From Isoetes taiwanensis (taxonomy: Eukaryota; Streptophyta; Lycopodiopsida; Isoetales; Isoetaceae): 64,000 bases of DNA. Below the pieces are notes generated by a model, which worked only from the letters and a program-made list of their open reading frames with translations, was not told where the DNA came from and did no database searches. The translations under genes and the position numbers were made by a program. The stretch covers positions 6,576,992 to 6,640,991 of the forward strand of contig JAJEKV010000017.1 of NCBI GenBank assembly GCA_021234155.1, given 5' to 3'. This document shows, in pieces, positions 34,793 through 46,676 of the stretch (positions within the stretch are counted from its first letter, which is position 1; each line of letters opens with the position of its first letter).

Positions 34793-37700
34793 TTAGTTTA
34801 GGACTTTTTGGTTGAAAAATCCCACAATAATTGTAGCCTCGGGCAATTTTGTACATAATAGAAAAGTGTTTCTCATAAATGTGTACAAGTGGTATCTTGT
34901 TGTAAATTTTGTTCTTGAGCTAAGGATGCTTTGCTTAGGGTTTGAAATTTCTTGAGTCGAAATCCATTGACTAATGTAGGAAATGGAGTGCCATCCAATT
35001 CTTGTAATTGTAAAACTCCGAGGATGTGGTATCTCGGAAATTTTGTATGGTCCCAACCATCCCGAGCTTGAGTTTGCCGGGGATGTTGTTGATATCTCGA
35101 GTCGTAAAGAAGAACTAAGTCGCCAATTTGAAAAGTTTTGTTTTGATGTGTTTGTCATGCCATTGTTTTTGTAGTTGTTTGCCTTGTTGAAGTCTAAGAA
35201 AAGCATCTCTTGAAGTTCATCCGGTTGTTCCGGTTGATAAACTCGTTCTTGCAAAGCTGGCGATGGATTATGTTTACATTTGCTAACTGAAATTTGAGTG
35301 AGGGTAAAATGAACTCAAAGGCATAAGAGCCTCTTGGCCATACACAAGTCGAAAAGGTGTTTGACCCGGTTGCTATTTTGTATGTTGTATTGTAAGCCCA
35401 TAAAAGCGTGAGGTAACTTATCTTGCCAATCTTTTCTTGTAGGATCACAAATCTTCTTCAAAATGTGGATAAGCACCTTGTTTGTGCTTCAGCCAAAAGC
35501 CATTACCACGGGGATAGTAAAGGCGTGCTTTTTACGTGATGAATGCGCAGATAGTTAGTGAGTTCAGCAATAGTGTGATTGATGAAATGAACTCCACGAT
35601 CACTAACTAATTCTAAGGGACATCCAAACGGCGTGATGATGTTCTTGTAGAGAACCTTAGCCGTACTAGCGGCCGTGTTGTCGCAGAGCACACGCTTCAG
35701 CCCATTTGGTTGCATAGTCCGTGAAAACTAGAATGTAGCGTGCCCTAGTGTTGATTGCGGGTGGGTCCATGGGACCAACAAAATCCATACCCCATTTGGC
35801 AAAGGGGAGGCGTGGCTATTGGCGTGAGCGGCAGAGCGTCCACGGGCGTGGGTCTACCAAGCCTCGACAAACATCACCGCATGCGTGTGTATTTGTGAGC
35901 ATCTTTGGCGTGGGCGATAATACCCAGCAAGGAGGAGTTTCCTTCTTCGTGTTGTCTCCTGAAATGACCCGCGCCAAGTCCTTCGTGGGCTTGTTTGACT
36001 AGATCGAGGGACCGTGGAGGAAGAACACATCGCCGAGCACATTGTCTTTGCCACATTTATAGAGATGGCCAGCAACCATCGTGATAATCTCGTGCCAGCG
36101 AAGGAATTGTTGTTTATCGCAGTTGTCTTTTCGAGAGAGGCGTGGGGTCACTTGATCGAGTGCGCCGCGGAGGAGAAAGCGTTGATAGTCGTGGGTACCA
36201 ATGAGGCGTGGCGGTGACCAGAAACAGTTGAGCATCCGGAAGGGCATCGTGAACTCGCCAGAAGGGATCATCCGTGTATGCGTGAAAGATAGTCGGGGAC
36301 CCGTGTGAGCGGCCCGCTTTGTGAATAATTTCAAAAGGGCAAACTCTTGCAATATCAATATCCATCGAGCAATTCCGCCCGTGGGGGTTTGGCTTATTGA
36401 TTAAATATAGAAGAGCTTGATGATCCACATAAAAGCGAATTTGACTACCAAGAAGATAGTGTCGAAAAGCGTTGTACACAAAAGATAAGGCCAAGGGCTT
36501 CCCTTTCGCGGGTCGAATAGTTGCGCCAGCCAGGATTGAGTTTTTCACGGGCGTATCCGATGGGCTTGTCGATTTGGTGCATACTCTTGAGCTAGAACAG
36601 CTCCAATCGCAAAGCCCTGAAACATCAACATGGACATGGAATGGTTTGTCCCATTGAGGTGGTACTAGCACGGGGCTTCGTGGAGCTTGACTTTGAGTTC
36701 TTTAAAAGCTTGATTTGCATCGATGTCCAAGTCCATGTGTATGGATTTCGGTCGGTTTGTGAATTGGATCGGCAATCGGTGCCAATTCTCGAAATAAAGG
36801 TGGCATAGAAGTTGACTTTGCCAAGAAAGGAACGCGGTGTCCTTGATGTTAGCAGTGGATATGCTCGATGACCACGGCTGATTTTGGTGGGTCCGTTGTA
36901 ATGCCGCGGTGTCGACTCACGACATGTCCTTAAATACACCGAGGTGACACGAAGGTGCACTTTTCGGATTGAGGCTAATTCCAGATTCATCACAGCGTTG
37001 AAAAACTAGTTCAAGTTTTACCAAATGGTCCATAACGTGGGTGTAAGTGGAGAAGTCATCCTGAAAGACTTGCGCAAAGGGATGAACTTGCATGTACTCT
37101 TTGAAAACAGCAAGCATAATGCGTTGAAATGTGGATGGTGAGTTTGACAATCCAAAAGGAACGACTTTGTAAGCAAAGGTACCCCATGGAGTAGTGAAGG
37201 TAGTCTTTAGTTGATCTTCTTCTCGAATGGATATTTGATTATAACCGAGAAGCCGTCCATGAAGGAGTACATCTCGGGCTGCTACATCTTCCAACACTTG
37301 ATCCGTGAAGGGGAGAGGGAAATGATCCCTTTCCGGGTTTGATTGAGTTTTCTATAATCCACACAAACGCCAATTTTTCCATTATGTTTGAGGGCAATAA
37401 CAATAGGACTTACCCATTCGAATGTTTGACCTCGTAGATAAGTCCAAATTCAAAAGCTTGTCAATTTCGGGCTTTAACCTTTTCACGGTAGTTTGGGTTA
37501 AGCCGGTACTGATCGCCGCTAGATGGGTCTAGCATCCGCTTGGTGGGAATCGAGAGTTGTCCCAATTCTTTCTTGATACCTCGGAGGTCTTTGTAGCTCC
37601 AAGCAAAGATGTGCTTGAAACGTTTGAATAGCGTTAATGGCTTGCGAATCGGGCGTGAGGTCGGCGTGCCAATCGGATTGGTTGATTTGTTCCAATATCA

Positions 37701-40007
37701 ATTATGTCTCACCGCAGGAGTTTGAATGTGTGGAATGACTTGATCATCCCGAGCGGTGTGGGCTGGCTCACGAGAGTACTGACAGGATGTTCATGTTGAC
37801 CAATTTTGAAAAATAGTGGCGTGCCACTAGGAGTTGGTGTGGTGTCTTCTTGAATGTGAGGAGGAGCCGGGGTACCGTCTCCTCATGTGGAACCAATGTG
37901 ACGTTGTTACAAGGTGTCAAATAGGGGTCAACCAAGCGTTGCTATGCCTTTTTTATCAATATCCATGTCTTCCCATGGTTGATTGTATTACAGGTAAGCC
38001 GCGGGAGTGGCAAACCCTTGGCTTGTAAGCGATAGGTGTTGCAAACTTGTTCGTGAGTCCTTTATCGATTCAAAGGTGATCTACTGTAAATGATCTGGCC
38101 CGTGGGTCGGATCCATCGTCGGGCGATGAGCTTGCCATCCGTGATAACAAGTTGATCGCGGGCCCGAAAGAGTGAATGCTTTTAGCTTGTCTCAAAAAGG
38201 GTCGTCCTACTAACATTTCATAATCTCCCGGATCTTCTCTCGCTCTCCAAACACCGAATTCCATGGTAAATTGTAGATCTCCAATGTTGATCGGTATTGG
38301 TTGTGTAACTCCTTGTGGTCGCGTGATATGGCCATTCGCAAGCTTGATGTCATAAAGGCGTTATGGAGCTCCTTTATGCCCAATTGTAAATGCGAGATTA
38401 TCCGTAATAAGATTGATCGCTTGCCGCCACCATCGACCGAACATGGTGAACAGCCTTTGGCCCACGTGTGCATGCACCGTGGGTGTTGATGTGGCATTAA
38501 CGTGACACGTGTAATGAGTGTTTTGTAAAATGTGCTCAAAAGTCTTTGGACATAGTTGTAGGATAGTCGTAAAAGGTCAGAGGAATTTTGATTTTAGCAA
38601 GTTCTTGTTGAAGTTCGGGGAGGGATTGCGGGTAGTTGGGGTGGATCCGTGGGTTGTTGTTGCTCAGCAATAGATGTCGCTACATTGTTGAGGAGGTCGA
38701 CTTCGCCAAAGAATGTTGAGTGGTGGTGTTGCAGATGTCGCGGGCATTCGTGGTCGGTGGCTCCCGATCGGGTGGTAGCATTGACAGACTTGAGTGCCTT
38801 ACCTTAGACGTTCGATGAGTTGAAGCAGACTTTTGCAAGTTTAGGGTTGAACATGAGGAAGTAGTTGATCCGCATTGGGTGCAAAATGAACAGATTTGGT
38901 TGATGGCTCATTTGGTACGAGAATCGGCCGCGAAAAAACTTGGTGCACGGGTGCTTATGGCGTGGGGAATGAGGGGGAGAACCTCAATCCGGTTGGAGGA
39001 TTCAAGGCCGGTGTTGATTGCATGGTAAATTTCTTCTTGGAGTTGATCATCCAATTGTTTTTGAGTTGTTTTCGTTGGCGTGGTTGTTGTTGTGGTGGCC
39101 GTGGTGGCCGCTTTTTGAGATAATCGGGCGTGGGCCTTGCCTTCCTTTGGCTTCCCATACTTGAAAAGGTGTAAGACGACCGCCGCGGGTTTGATTGGTG
39201 CGAGGAATTTGTATTTGAACTTGAGGAAGTTGAGGACCGGCAGATCGATGACCCCATTGGTCCCGCGGTTGAAACATTGGGACTTGCTTGGATCAAAAAG
39301 TGGAACGAGGAGGTCCACGTTGTGGTTCTTGTTGTTGTTTTGGGGTTGTTGTTGTTGTCGTGGGCGGCTTCGCGGTTCCGTGGTTGAGTTTGCGTGGGTA
39401 CCTTACGCACTTGGTGAACAAGACGATGTCGATCACGGATTTGGTCGTGGATTTGTACATTCTTCGGGTGTTGTGATTCCGCATGTTGCGGCCGTTTGCA
39501 ATGGATCATGCTATCCACAGAAGTTACACTCATTCGCCCGCCGATGTCCCGAAAGGCCGCAAATAGTACACCAAATGTTATTTCTTGGGAACCGGCCGTG
39601 GGAGGCAAAATGAGGTGCGATGGGTGTAGCCAGGGAAATGGGAGTATCGCGGGTTTGATCACCGCGAGGAAACATGAACGAGTGATTGACTAATTCAATG
39701 GCTTCTTGTAATGTCTTGGGGCGCAAATACTACCATAAATCGGATGTGAGAGGGTAAGCCTTGAAGAAACCACACTAGAATTTGGCTTTGGGTTGGAAAT
39801 TCCTTCAACTTGTTGACTAAAGATCTCCGCAATCGGTTCGCGAAAGTCTCGAGGCGATTCTCCCGGGGTCCCGCTTTGAGTGTGTTGAGGTCGTTCGCCA
39901 GCTTGTTGATCATCCGCAAGGGTGCCGTAATGGGAAAGAAAAGAGGTCTTCATGTGTATCCAATCTTGTTTCCAGTGGCTTTTGTTTGCCATCAGCCATT
40001 CGTGGGG
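34793..40007 (-). pseudogene. Ty3/gypsy gag-pol, copy II (gag to integrase)
   Basis: A broken LTR-retrotransposon polyprotein, minus strand, in the order gag, protease, RT, RNase H, integrase. The gag core is at 39690-40007, with a CCHC knuckle (CTICGLSGH, about 39.56-39.59 kb). The protease end is at 38070-38264 (YEMLVGRPFLR). RT is at 36917-37330 (TPWGTFAYKVVPFGLSNSPSTFQRIM, then FQDDFSTY with the two catalytic Asp). RNase H is at 36114-36670 (VDHQALLYLINK). The integrase HHCC region is at about 35.87-36.03 kb (HEGLGAGHF); its DDE core shows VFTDYATKW at about 35.73 kb, LVSDRG at about 35.6 kb, and an AEA/QT segment shifted by two bases at about 35.48 kb. The integrase C-terminus runs to 34793. 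Many short indels break every frame. The 5' part of gag is missing at 40007. Confidence 0.85.
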
Positions 40008-40157
40008 TTTGAACCACGAATGCACGCGACTATAAAGAATAGGTGTCGTGACTATTCAAAGAACACATTCAAGAATATTCGTGTATTCTTGAATGTATAT
40101 ATACTCTATATTATTTAATATACGAATACACGAATGTATTCTTGTATTCTAGAAGTT
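40008..40157. repeat. Junction between tandem gypsy copies: hairpin plus AT-rich filler
   Basis: A 9-bp perfect stem (CATTCGTGG at 39997-40005, CCACGAATG at 40014-40022) sits at the breakpoint. The following 130 bp of ATTCGTGTATTCTTGAATG-type words match the sequence beyond copy I at about 44766-44890. Confidence 0.7.
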
Positions 40158-43100
40158 GTGGTGTGTTCCGAGGGATCATCCGTGTGTATGCGTGAAAGAT
40201 AGTCGGGGACCGTGTGAGCGCGTCCCGGCTTGTGAATAATTTCAAAAGGGGCAAACTCTTGCAATATCAATATCCATCGAGCAATTCGGCCCGTGGGGTT
40301 TGGCTTATTGATTAAATATAGAAGAGCTTGATGATCCACATAAAAGCGAATTTGACTACCAAGAAGATAGTGTCGAAAGCGTTGTACAAAAAGATAAGGC
40401 CAAGGGCTTCCCTTTCCGCGGGCCGAATAGTTGCGCCAGCAGATTGAGTTTTCTGGCGGGCGTGATCCGATGGGCTTGTCGATTTGGTGCATACTCTTGA
40501 GCTAGAACAGCTCAATCGCAAAGCCCCAAACATCAACATGGACATGGAATGGTTTGTCCCATTGAGGTGGTACTAGCGGGGGCTTCGTGAGCTTGACTTT
40601 GAGTTCTTTAAAAAGCTTGATTTGCATGGGATGTCCAAGTCCATGTGTATGGATTTCCGGTCGGTTTGTGAATTGGATCGGCAAATCGGTGCCAATTGCG
40701 GAATAAAGGTGGCATAGAAGTTGACTTTGCCAAGAAAGGAACGTGTGTCCTTGATGTTCGCAGGTGGATATGCTCACGATGACACTGCCTGATTTTGGCC
40801 GGGTCCGTTGTAATGCCGCGTGTGGACTCACGACATGTCCCGTAAGTACCCGAGGTGACAACGAAGGTGCACTTTTCCGGATTGAGGCTAATTCCAGATT
40901 CATCACGGCGTTGAAAAACTAGTTCAAGTTTTACCAAATGGTCCATAACGTGGGTGTAAGTGGAGAAGTCATCCCGAAAGACTTTGAAAGGGATGAACTT
41001 GCATGTACTCTTGAAAAAAAAGCAAGCATAATGCGTTGAAATGTGGATGGTGAGTTTGACAATCCAAAAGGAAAGCGACTTTGTAAGCAAAGGTACCCCA
41101 TGGAGTAGTGAAGGTAGTCTTTAGTTGATCTTCTTCTCGAATGGATATTTGATTATAACCTTAGAAGCCGATCCATGAAGGAGTACATCTCGCGGGCCTG
41201 CTACATCTTCCAACACTTGATCCCGTGAAGGGGAGAGGGAAATGATCCCTTCCGTGGCTTGATTGAGTTTTCTATAATCCACACAAACGCCGAATTTTTC
41301 CATTATGTTTGAGGGCAATAACAATAGGACTTACCCATTCTGAATGTTTGACCTCATAGATAAGTCCAAATGTCCAAAAGCTTGTCAATTCCCGGCTTTA
41401 ACCTTTTCACGGTAGTTTGGGTTAAGCCCAGATTGCTCGTTGCTAGATGGGTCTAGCATCGGCTTGGTGGGAATCGAGAGTTGTCCCAATTCTTTCTTGA
41501 TACCTCGGAGGTCTTTGTAGCTCCAAGCAAAGATGTGCTTGAAACGTTTGAATAGCGCAATGGCTTGCTCCCCGAATCTTTGGCGTGAGGTCGCGTGCCA
41601 ATCGGATTGGTTGATTTGTTCCAATATCAATTATGTCTCTGCGCAGAGTTTGAATGTGTGGAATGACTTGATCATCCACGAGCAGTGTGGGCTGGCTCCA
41701 AGTACGGCTGACGGTGATGTTCATGTTGACCAATTTTGAAAAATAGTGGCGTGCCACTAGGAGTTGGTGTGGTGTCTTCTTGAGCAGGAGGAGGAGCCGG
41801 GGTACCGTCTCCTCATGTGGAACCAATGTGACGTTGTTACAAGGTGTCAAATAGGGGTCAACCCGGCGTTGCTATGCCTTTATCAATATCCATGTCTTCC
41901 CATGGTTGATTGTATTCAGGTAAGCCGTGAGTGGCAAACCCTTGGCTTGTAAATCGATAGGTGTTGCAAACTTGTTGAGTCCTTTTCGATTAGTGATCTC
42001 TGAGAAATGATCCGCCCGTGGTCGATCCATGCGGGCGTGAGCTTGCCATCCGTGATAACAAGTTGATCTCGTGGCCCAAGAGTGAATGCTTTTAGCTTGT
42101 CTCAAAAAGGGTCGCATCCTACTAACATTTCATAATCTCCCGGATCTTCTCACGCTCTCCAAACACCGAATTCCATGGTAAATTGTAGATCTCCAATGTT
42201 GATGGTATTGGTTGTGTAACTCCTTGTGGTCGCGTGATATGGCCATTGCAAGCTTGATGTCATAAGGGGCGTTATGGAGCTCCCTTATGCCCAATTGTCG
42301 CCCCGAGATTATCTGTAATAAGATTGACTGCTACCGCCACCATCGATCCGAACATGGTGAAGTGACCTTTTTGGCCCACGCGGTGCATGCACCGTGGGTG
42401 TTGATGTGGCGCACCGCGACATTAACAATATCTGGTTTTGTAAAATGTGCTCGTAGTGCTGGACATAGTTGTAGGATAGTCGTAAGGCTGAGAGGAATTT
42501 TGATTTTAGCAAGTTCTTGTTGAAGTTCAGGAGGGATTGCAGGTAGTTGTGGTGGATCCGTGGGTTGTTGTTGCTCAAAGCAATAGATGTCGCTACATTG
42601 TTGAGGAGGTCGACTTCAGCAGCAATGTTGAGTGGTGGTGTTGCAGATGTCGTGGCATTCGTGGTCGTGGCTCCCGATCGTGTGGTAGCATTGACAGACT
42701 TGAGTGCCTTACCTTCTGCACGTTCGATGAGTTGAAGCAGACTTTTGCGAAGTTTAGGTTGAACATGAGGAAGTAGTTGATCCAGATTGGGTGCAAAATG
42801 AACAGATTTGGTTGATGGCTCACCGGTACGTAATCGGCTGCAAAAACTTGTGCACGGGTGCTTATGGTGTGGGAATGAGGGAGAACCTCAATCCAGCTTG
42901 GAGGATTCAAGGCTCGGGTGTTGATTGCATGGTAAATTTCTTCTTGGAGTTGATCATCCAATTGTTTTTGAGTTGTTTGTTTGTTGGCGTGGTTGTTGTT
43001 GTGGTGGCCGTGGTGGCCGCTTTGATAATCGGGCGTGGGCCTTGCCTTCCTTTGGCTTCCCATACTTGAAAAAGGTGTAAGACGACCGCCGTGGTTTGAT

Positions 43101-44113
43101 TGGTGCCGTGAATTTGTATTTGAACTTGAGGAAGTTGAGGACACCGGCAGACTGATGACCCCATTGGTCACGTTGAAACATTGGGACTTTGCTTGGATCA
43201 AAAAGTGGAACGAGGAGGTCCACGTTGTGGTTGCCGTTGTTCTTTGGGGTTGTTGTTGTTGTCGCGGGTAAGGCTGTGCCTCGTATGCGTGGGTTGAGTT
43301 TGCGTGGGTACCTTTCGCGACTTGGTGAACAAGACGATGTCGATACGGATTTGGTCGTGGATTTGTACATTCTTGTGTTGTTGTGATTCTCGCATGTTGC
43401 GCCGTTTGCAATGGATCATGCTATCCACGAGTTACACTCATTCGCCGGATGTCCCGAAATGCTGGCAAATAGTACACCAAATGTTATTTCTTGGGAACCT
43501 GCCGTGGAGGCAGTGAGGTGCGGCGTGGGTGTAGCCGAGGGAAATGGGAGTATCGCGGGCTTGATCACCGCGTGAGGAAACATGAACGAAAGTGATTGAC
43601 TAATTCAATGGCTTCTTGTAATGTCTTGGGAAATAAATACTCGACTCATAAATCGGATGTGAGAGGGTAAGCCTTGAAGAAACCACACTAGAATTTGGCT
43701 TTGGGTTGGAAATTCCTTCAACTTGTTGACTAAGATCCGCAATGGCCTCAAGAAAGTCTCGCGATTCTCCCGGGTTCTCGCTTTGAGTGTGTTGAGGTCG
43801 ATTCGCCAGCTTGTTGATCAATAAAGGGTGCCGTGAATGGGAAAGAAAAGAGGTCTTCATGTGTATCCAATCTTGTTTCCAAAGTGGCTTTTGTTTGCCA
43901 TCACCCATTAGGTGGGGTGCTCCGCCAGGTCGTCGAAAAGATGTGGAATTTTAGTTTTGGATCGGAGTGACCATTGAGATCTGCAAGTGACTCAAATTCA
44001 TCCATGTGAGCCTGAGCACTCTGGTCTATGTGTTTACCTTTATCATTTCCAAAGAGTGGATATTGGAGTTTTAAAGCATGTGTAGGAGTCGGCGCATGAA
44101 TGGGTGTTTGCAT
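40158..44113 (-). pseudogene. Ty3/gypsy gag-pol, copy I (gag to RNase H)
   Basis: A second copy of the same element, minus strand. The gag N-terminal part (43901-44113, HIDQSAQAHMDEFESLADL) is present here and absent from copy II. The gag core is at 43600-43908, protease near 41872-42117, and RT at about 40600-41330 (GVCVDYRKLNQA, then FRDDFSTY). RNase H at 40158-40545 keeps VDHQALLYLINKPNPTG and GRAHTVPDYLSR, and then stops at the junction. Integrase is absent from this copy. The segment 40158-43916 is a tandem duplicate of 36263-40007. The copies differ mainly in 1-8 base indel patches, many at CG-containing spots, with long identical stretches between. Confidence 0.85.
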
Positions 44114-44660
44114 TTGTGGAAAAGAAAAGACAAAAGAGGTGTTGGTTGCCGACAGGTACGAAACCGCATAGGTTGTGTGAGATTAGTAAAAAGAGGTAAT
44201 CGGGGCGATTTGTAGTGGGAACAAAGGTTGTGGACAGCAGAACAGCGGCGTGTGGGGGAACGATTAAGGGAACGAGCGGTAGGGGAATTGACAAAGGTGG
44301 AAGCGGTGGTACGAAGTTCCTAAAGAAAGATTACCAATAGAGAAAACATTTTGCGATGTTCCAGAGAAAATTATGTGGTCTCCACCGATCTTGAGTTGGG
44401 GATTCCGGTGGAGTAAATTCAAAGGGACCGTGGTTGCGGCCCGCATGATGTGGCTGCAACAGGAACGGAACAATGGCTTACCTTCCACAGGGAGGTCGGT
44501 CCGAAAGTTGTCGTGGTGTAGGTGGGCATTTGCGCCTCGCATTACCTGAGAAGAGACAATCGAACTGTGAGTGTATGTGGACATATTCGAGGAGGCGCCA
44601 GCAGTTCATGGCAGCGGCGCCTTGACTCCATCCGTGTTGAATATCACGGGGAGTAAAGAA
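44114..44660. other. Upstream leader of gypsy copy I
   Basis: No conserved domain. Minus-strand frames at 44043-44294 and 44264-44584 are unassigned and probably leader sequence upstream of gag. No LTR copy matching 30410-31012 was seen. Confidence 0.35.
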
Positions 44661-44671
44661 GGGATTGAACA

Positions 44672-44744
44672 TGGTATCAATACAGGCTTTCGAGGAAGTG
44701 AGCAAGAACAAAGCCAGTCTTGTTTGAAAGCTGTATTGATACCA
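44672..44744. repeat. Inverted PBS-like pair
   Basis: TGGTATCAATACAGGCTTTC (44672-44691) and its near reverse complement (44726-44744) flank a 34-bp loop. TGGTATCA is the common start of initiator-tRNA-Met primer-binding sites. The minus-strand copy at 44744 is correctly placed to prime the minus-strand gypsy element. Confidence 0.5.
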
Positions 44745-44779
44745 CAAAAGACACAAGAATACATTCGTGACTATTCTTT

Positions 44780-44890
44780 AAAAATACACGAATACACGAA
44801 TACACGAATACACGAATACACGAATATTCGTCACGAATATTCTTGAATATTCTTGAATGTATTCTTGAATTCGTGTATTCGTGGGGTTCG
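44780..44890. repeat. 'acacgaatac' minisatellite with inverted continuation
   Basis: About five copies of a 10-bp unit (44785-44825), followed by AATATTCTTGAATG-type words that include its inverse (GTGTATTCGTG at 44871-44882). The same sequence type forms the 40.0-40.15 kb junction. Confidence 0.75.
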
Positions 44891-46042
44891 TGTGTTTGTT
44901 TCACATTTTTCAAATTCATGTTTGTTTAAACTTCTAATGCAATTTCAACATTAGACCACGATCAAGCATTCTTGATTTTGGGGTGCTCATACATTTCAAT
45001 CAATGGATATTTAGTAGACCATTTAACAGCCAGTGTGCCATCGTTTGAATTTTTTCATCCTTAAACAGGCAAGTACAATGTAATAACTACACATATTTGA
45101 ACTAAAGAAATGTTTCGATTGTGTAAAGTCTGAAGAGTGTGAAATCACACAAATACCTCTTAAGTAAATTTGTAAAGATCAATGTTTTGGCTCCCATTGA
45201 TATTCCTTTATCGGCTCGTTTAATCAGACAAGGGGAGTTTGAGACCTATTAAGGAGAAGAGAAATGTTCGTGGCGGCCTTGGCCGCCACGATAAATTTCT
45301 TGTATATGTAATGATAAATACCAAAGAAGAACCATACTACAATACTGCTTTAACCCCAACCACCTTACATCACCAACATTGCTTTGTCCCCAACCAACTT
45401 ACATTGAATACACCAAAAATATTAATGATGACGAGAAGAAACCGCTGAAGATAAAGAGTGCTTCTGATGCCCAATCTAATGCGGAATGGAAGACACAAGC
45501 TTCCCGCTGAAGATAAAGAGTGCTTCTGATGCCCAATCTAGTGCAGATGGAAGATACATGCTTGCCATGGTCACCATAACTGGAGAGCAGATGCCATGGC
45601 TGAACCACAAAACTTTTAGACTGTCCGATCCTTTGATCAAATCTTGACCTTGACCGTCCAAATTAGGGCACGATGGACAACAGACACACCCTATATAACA
45701 TTATTATATAGGAAGATATGTATCCCATAAAGCCAAAAAGTGACGAAACAGCATGTAAAGGCTCCTCGAAAGCAATGAAATCTGACATCTGCACAAATAA
45801 TATTACAAGTTACCAATTTTTGCTACGAATTTACTAAGAATATGCCATTTCTTAATCAGCATTTAACAGGAGGTGAACGTAATTTAAACATTTGCCCTGA
45901 TATTAATAACAGGGAGACAATTTATTTGTAATGGTGCTATATAAAATGGTGTTCCCATATAACACTTCCTTAATCACCAAAAAGTGGTAAACTTAAGTAT
46001 AATATCCCTTGATTAATCCAACAAGCCCAAAAGAAAGAACGT
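44891..46042. other. Intergenic sequence 3' of the cyclophilin gene
   Basis: No gene recognised. It includes a 62-bp tandem duplication at 45442-45565 ('ccgctgaagataaagagtgc' units, two copies with few differences) and a short palindrome CCTATATAA...TTATATAGG at about 45690-45712. Confidence 0.5.
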
Positions 46043-46490
46043 TTGGAATCAGGGATTGGAAATTTGGCCTACAGTTCACCATATACCCATCCTCAAATAG
46101 TTACAAGTCTTCGCAGTAACTGCGCTCCCCACTCTTATCTCAAATGCCATGAAGGATGGCATACTTCGGGATCTTTCTTTCTGGTTTATTGTGTGAGTCA
46201 TGTTTCTGGACAAAAAGGTTTGTAACTTCCTTGTAAGCAAGACCAGGGATTGGAATCAGGAATTAGGAACTTGCCCGAGATTTCGCCATGTACATGCAAA
46301 GACTAGCTTTCCATCCTCAAATAGTTACAAGTCTCCTCGATAACTCCACCCCCACTCTTATCTCAAATGCCAAGAGGGGTGGCATTACTAAATACTTCGA
46401 GATCTTTTCTGGTTTATTCTGCGAAGTCACGTTTCTGGACAAAAAGGTTTGTAACTTCCTTGTAAGTAAAGCAAGACCAATAAGCATTGC
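46043..46490. repeat. Diverged tandem duplication, about 205 and 245 bp
   Basis: 46043-46245 and 46246-46490 share 'catcctcaaatagttacaag', 'cactcttatctcaaatgcca' and 'ctggacaaaaaggtttgtaa' in order, with indels between. It lies about 190 bp beyond the stop codon of the cyclophilin gene, so it may fall in or just after its 3' end. Confidence 0.8.
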
Positions 46491-46676
46491 CAATTTTGTA
46501 CAACTTTGCAAGATGTCATTTCATCACTGTCAATAAATGGGGCCGCCAAGTAGGCCATTGCTCCTCACACGCCGTCACATGAACTTCAGCTATTTGGCTA
46601 GTAAATGCTTTTCACTATTTCAAGAGGGCTATTGATCGCATTGCCACCATCTGAACCTTCAAGCTAGCTTTACACA

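Noticed and set aside
44785-44890. CRISPR-like array
   Set aside because: Direct 10-bp minisatellite without unique spacers, in plant nuclear DNA.
30387-44932. Shared 'cacatttt(t)caaattcatgtt' flanking the retroelement region as a target duplication
   Set aside because: Homology is longer than a 4-6 bp LTR-element duplication and no 5' LTR abuts the right copy; it may be chance or an older repeat.
45690-45712. Palindrome CCTATATAA...TTATATAGG as a terminator or MITE
   Set aside because: Too short and AT-rich; no flanking duplication found.
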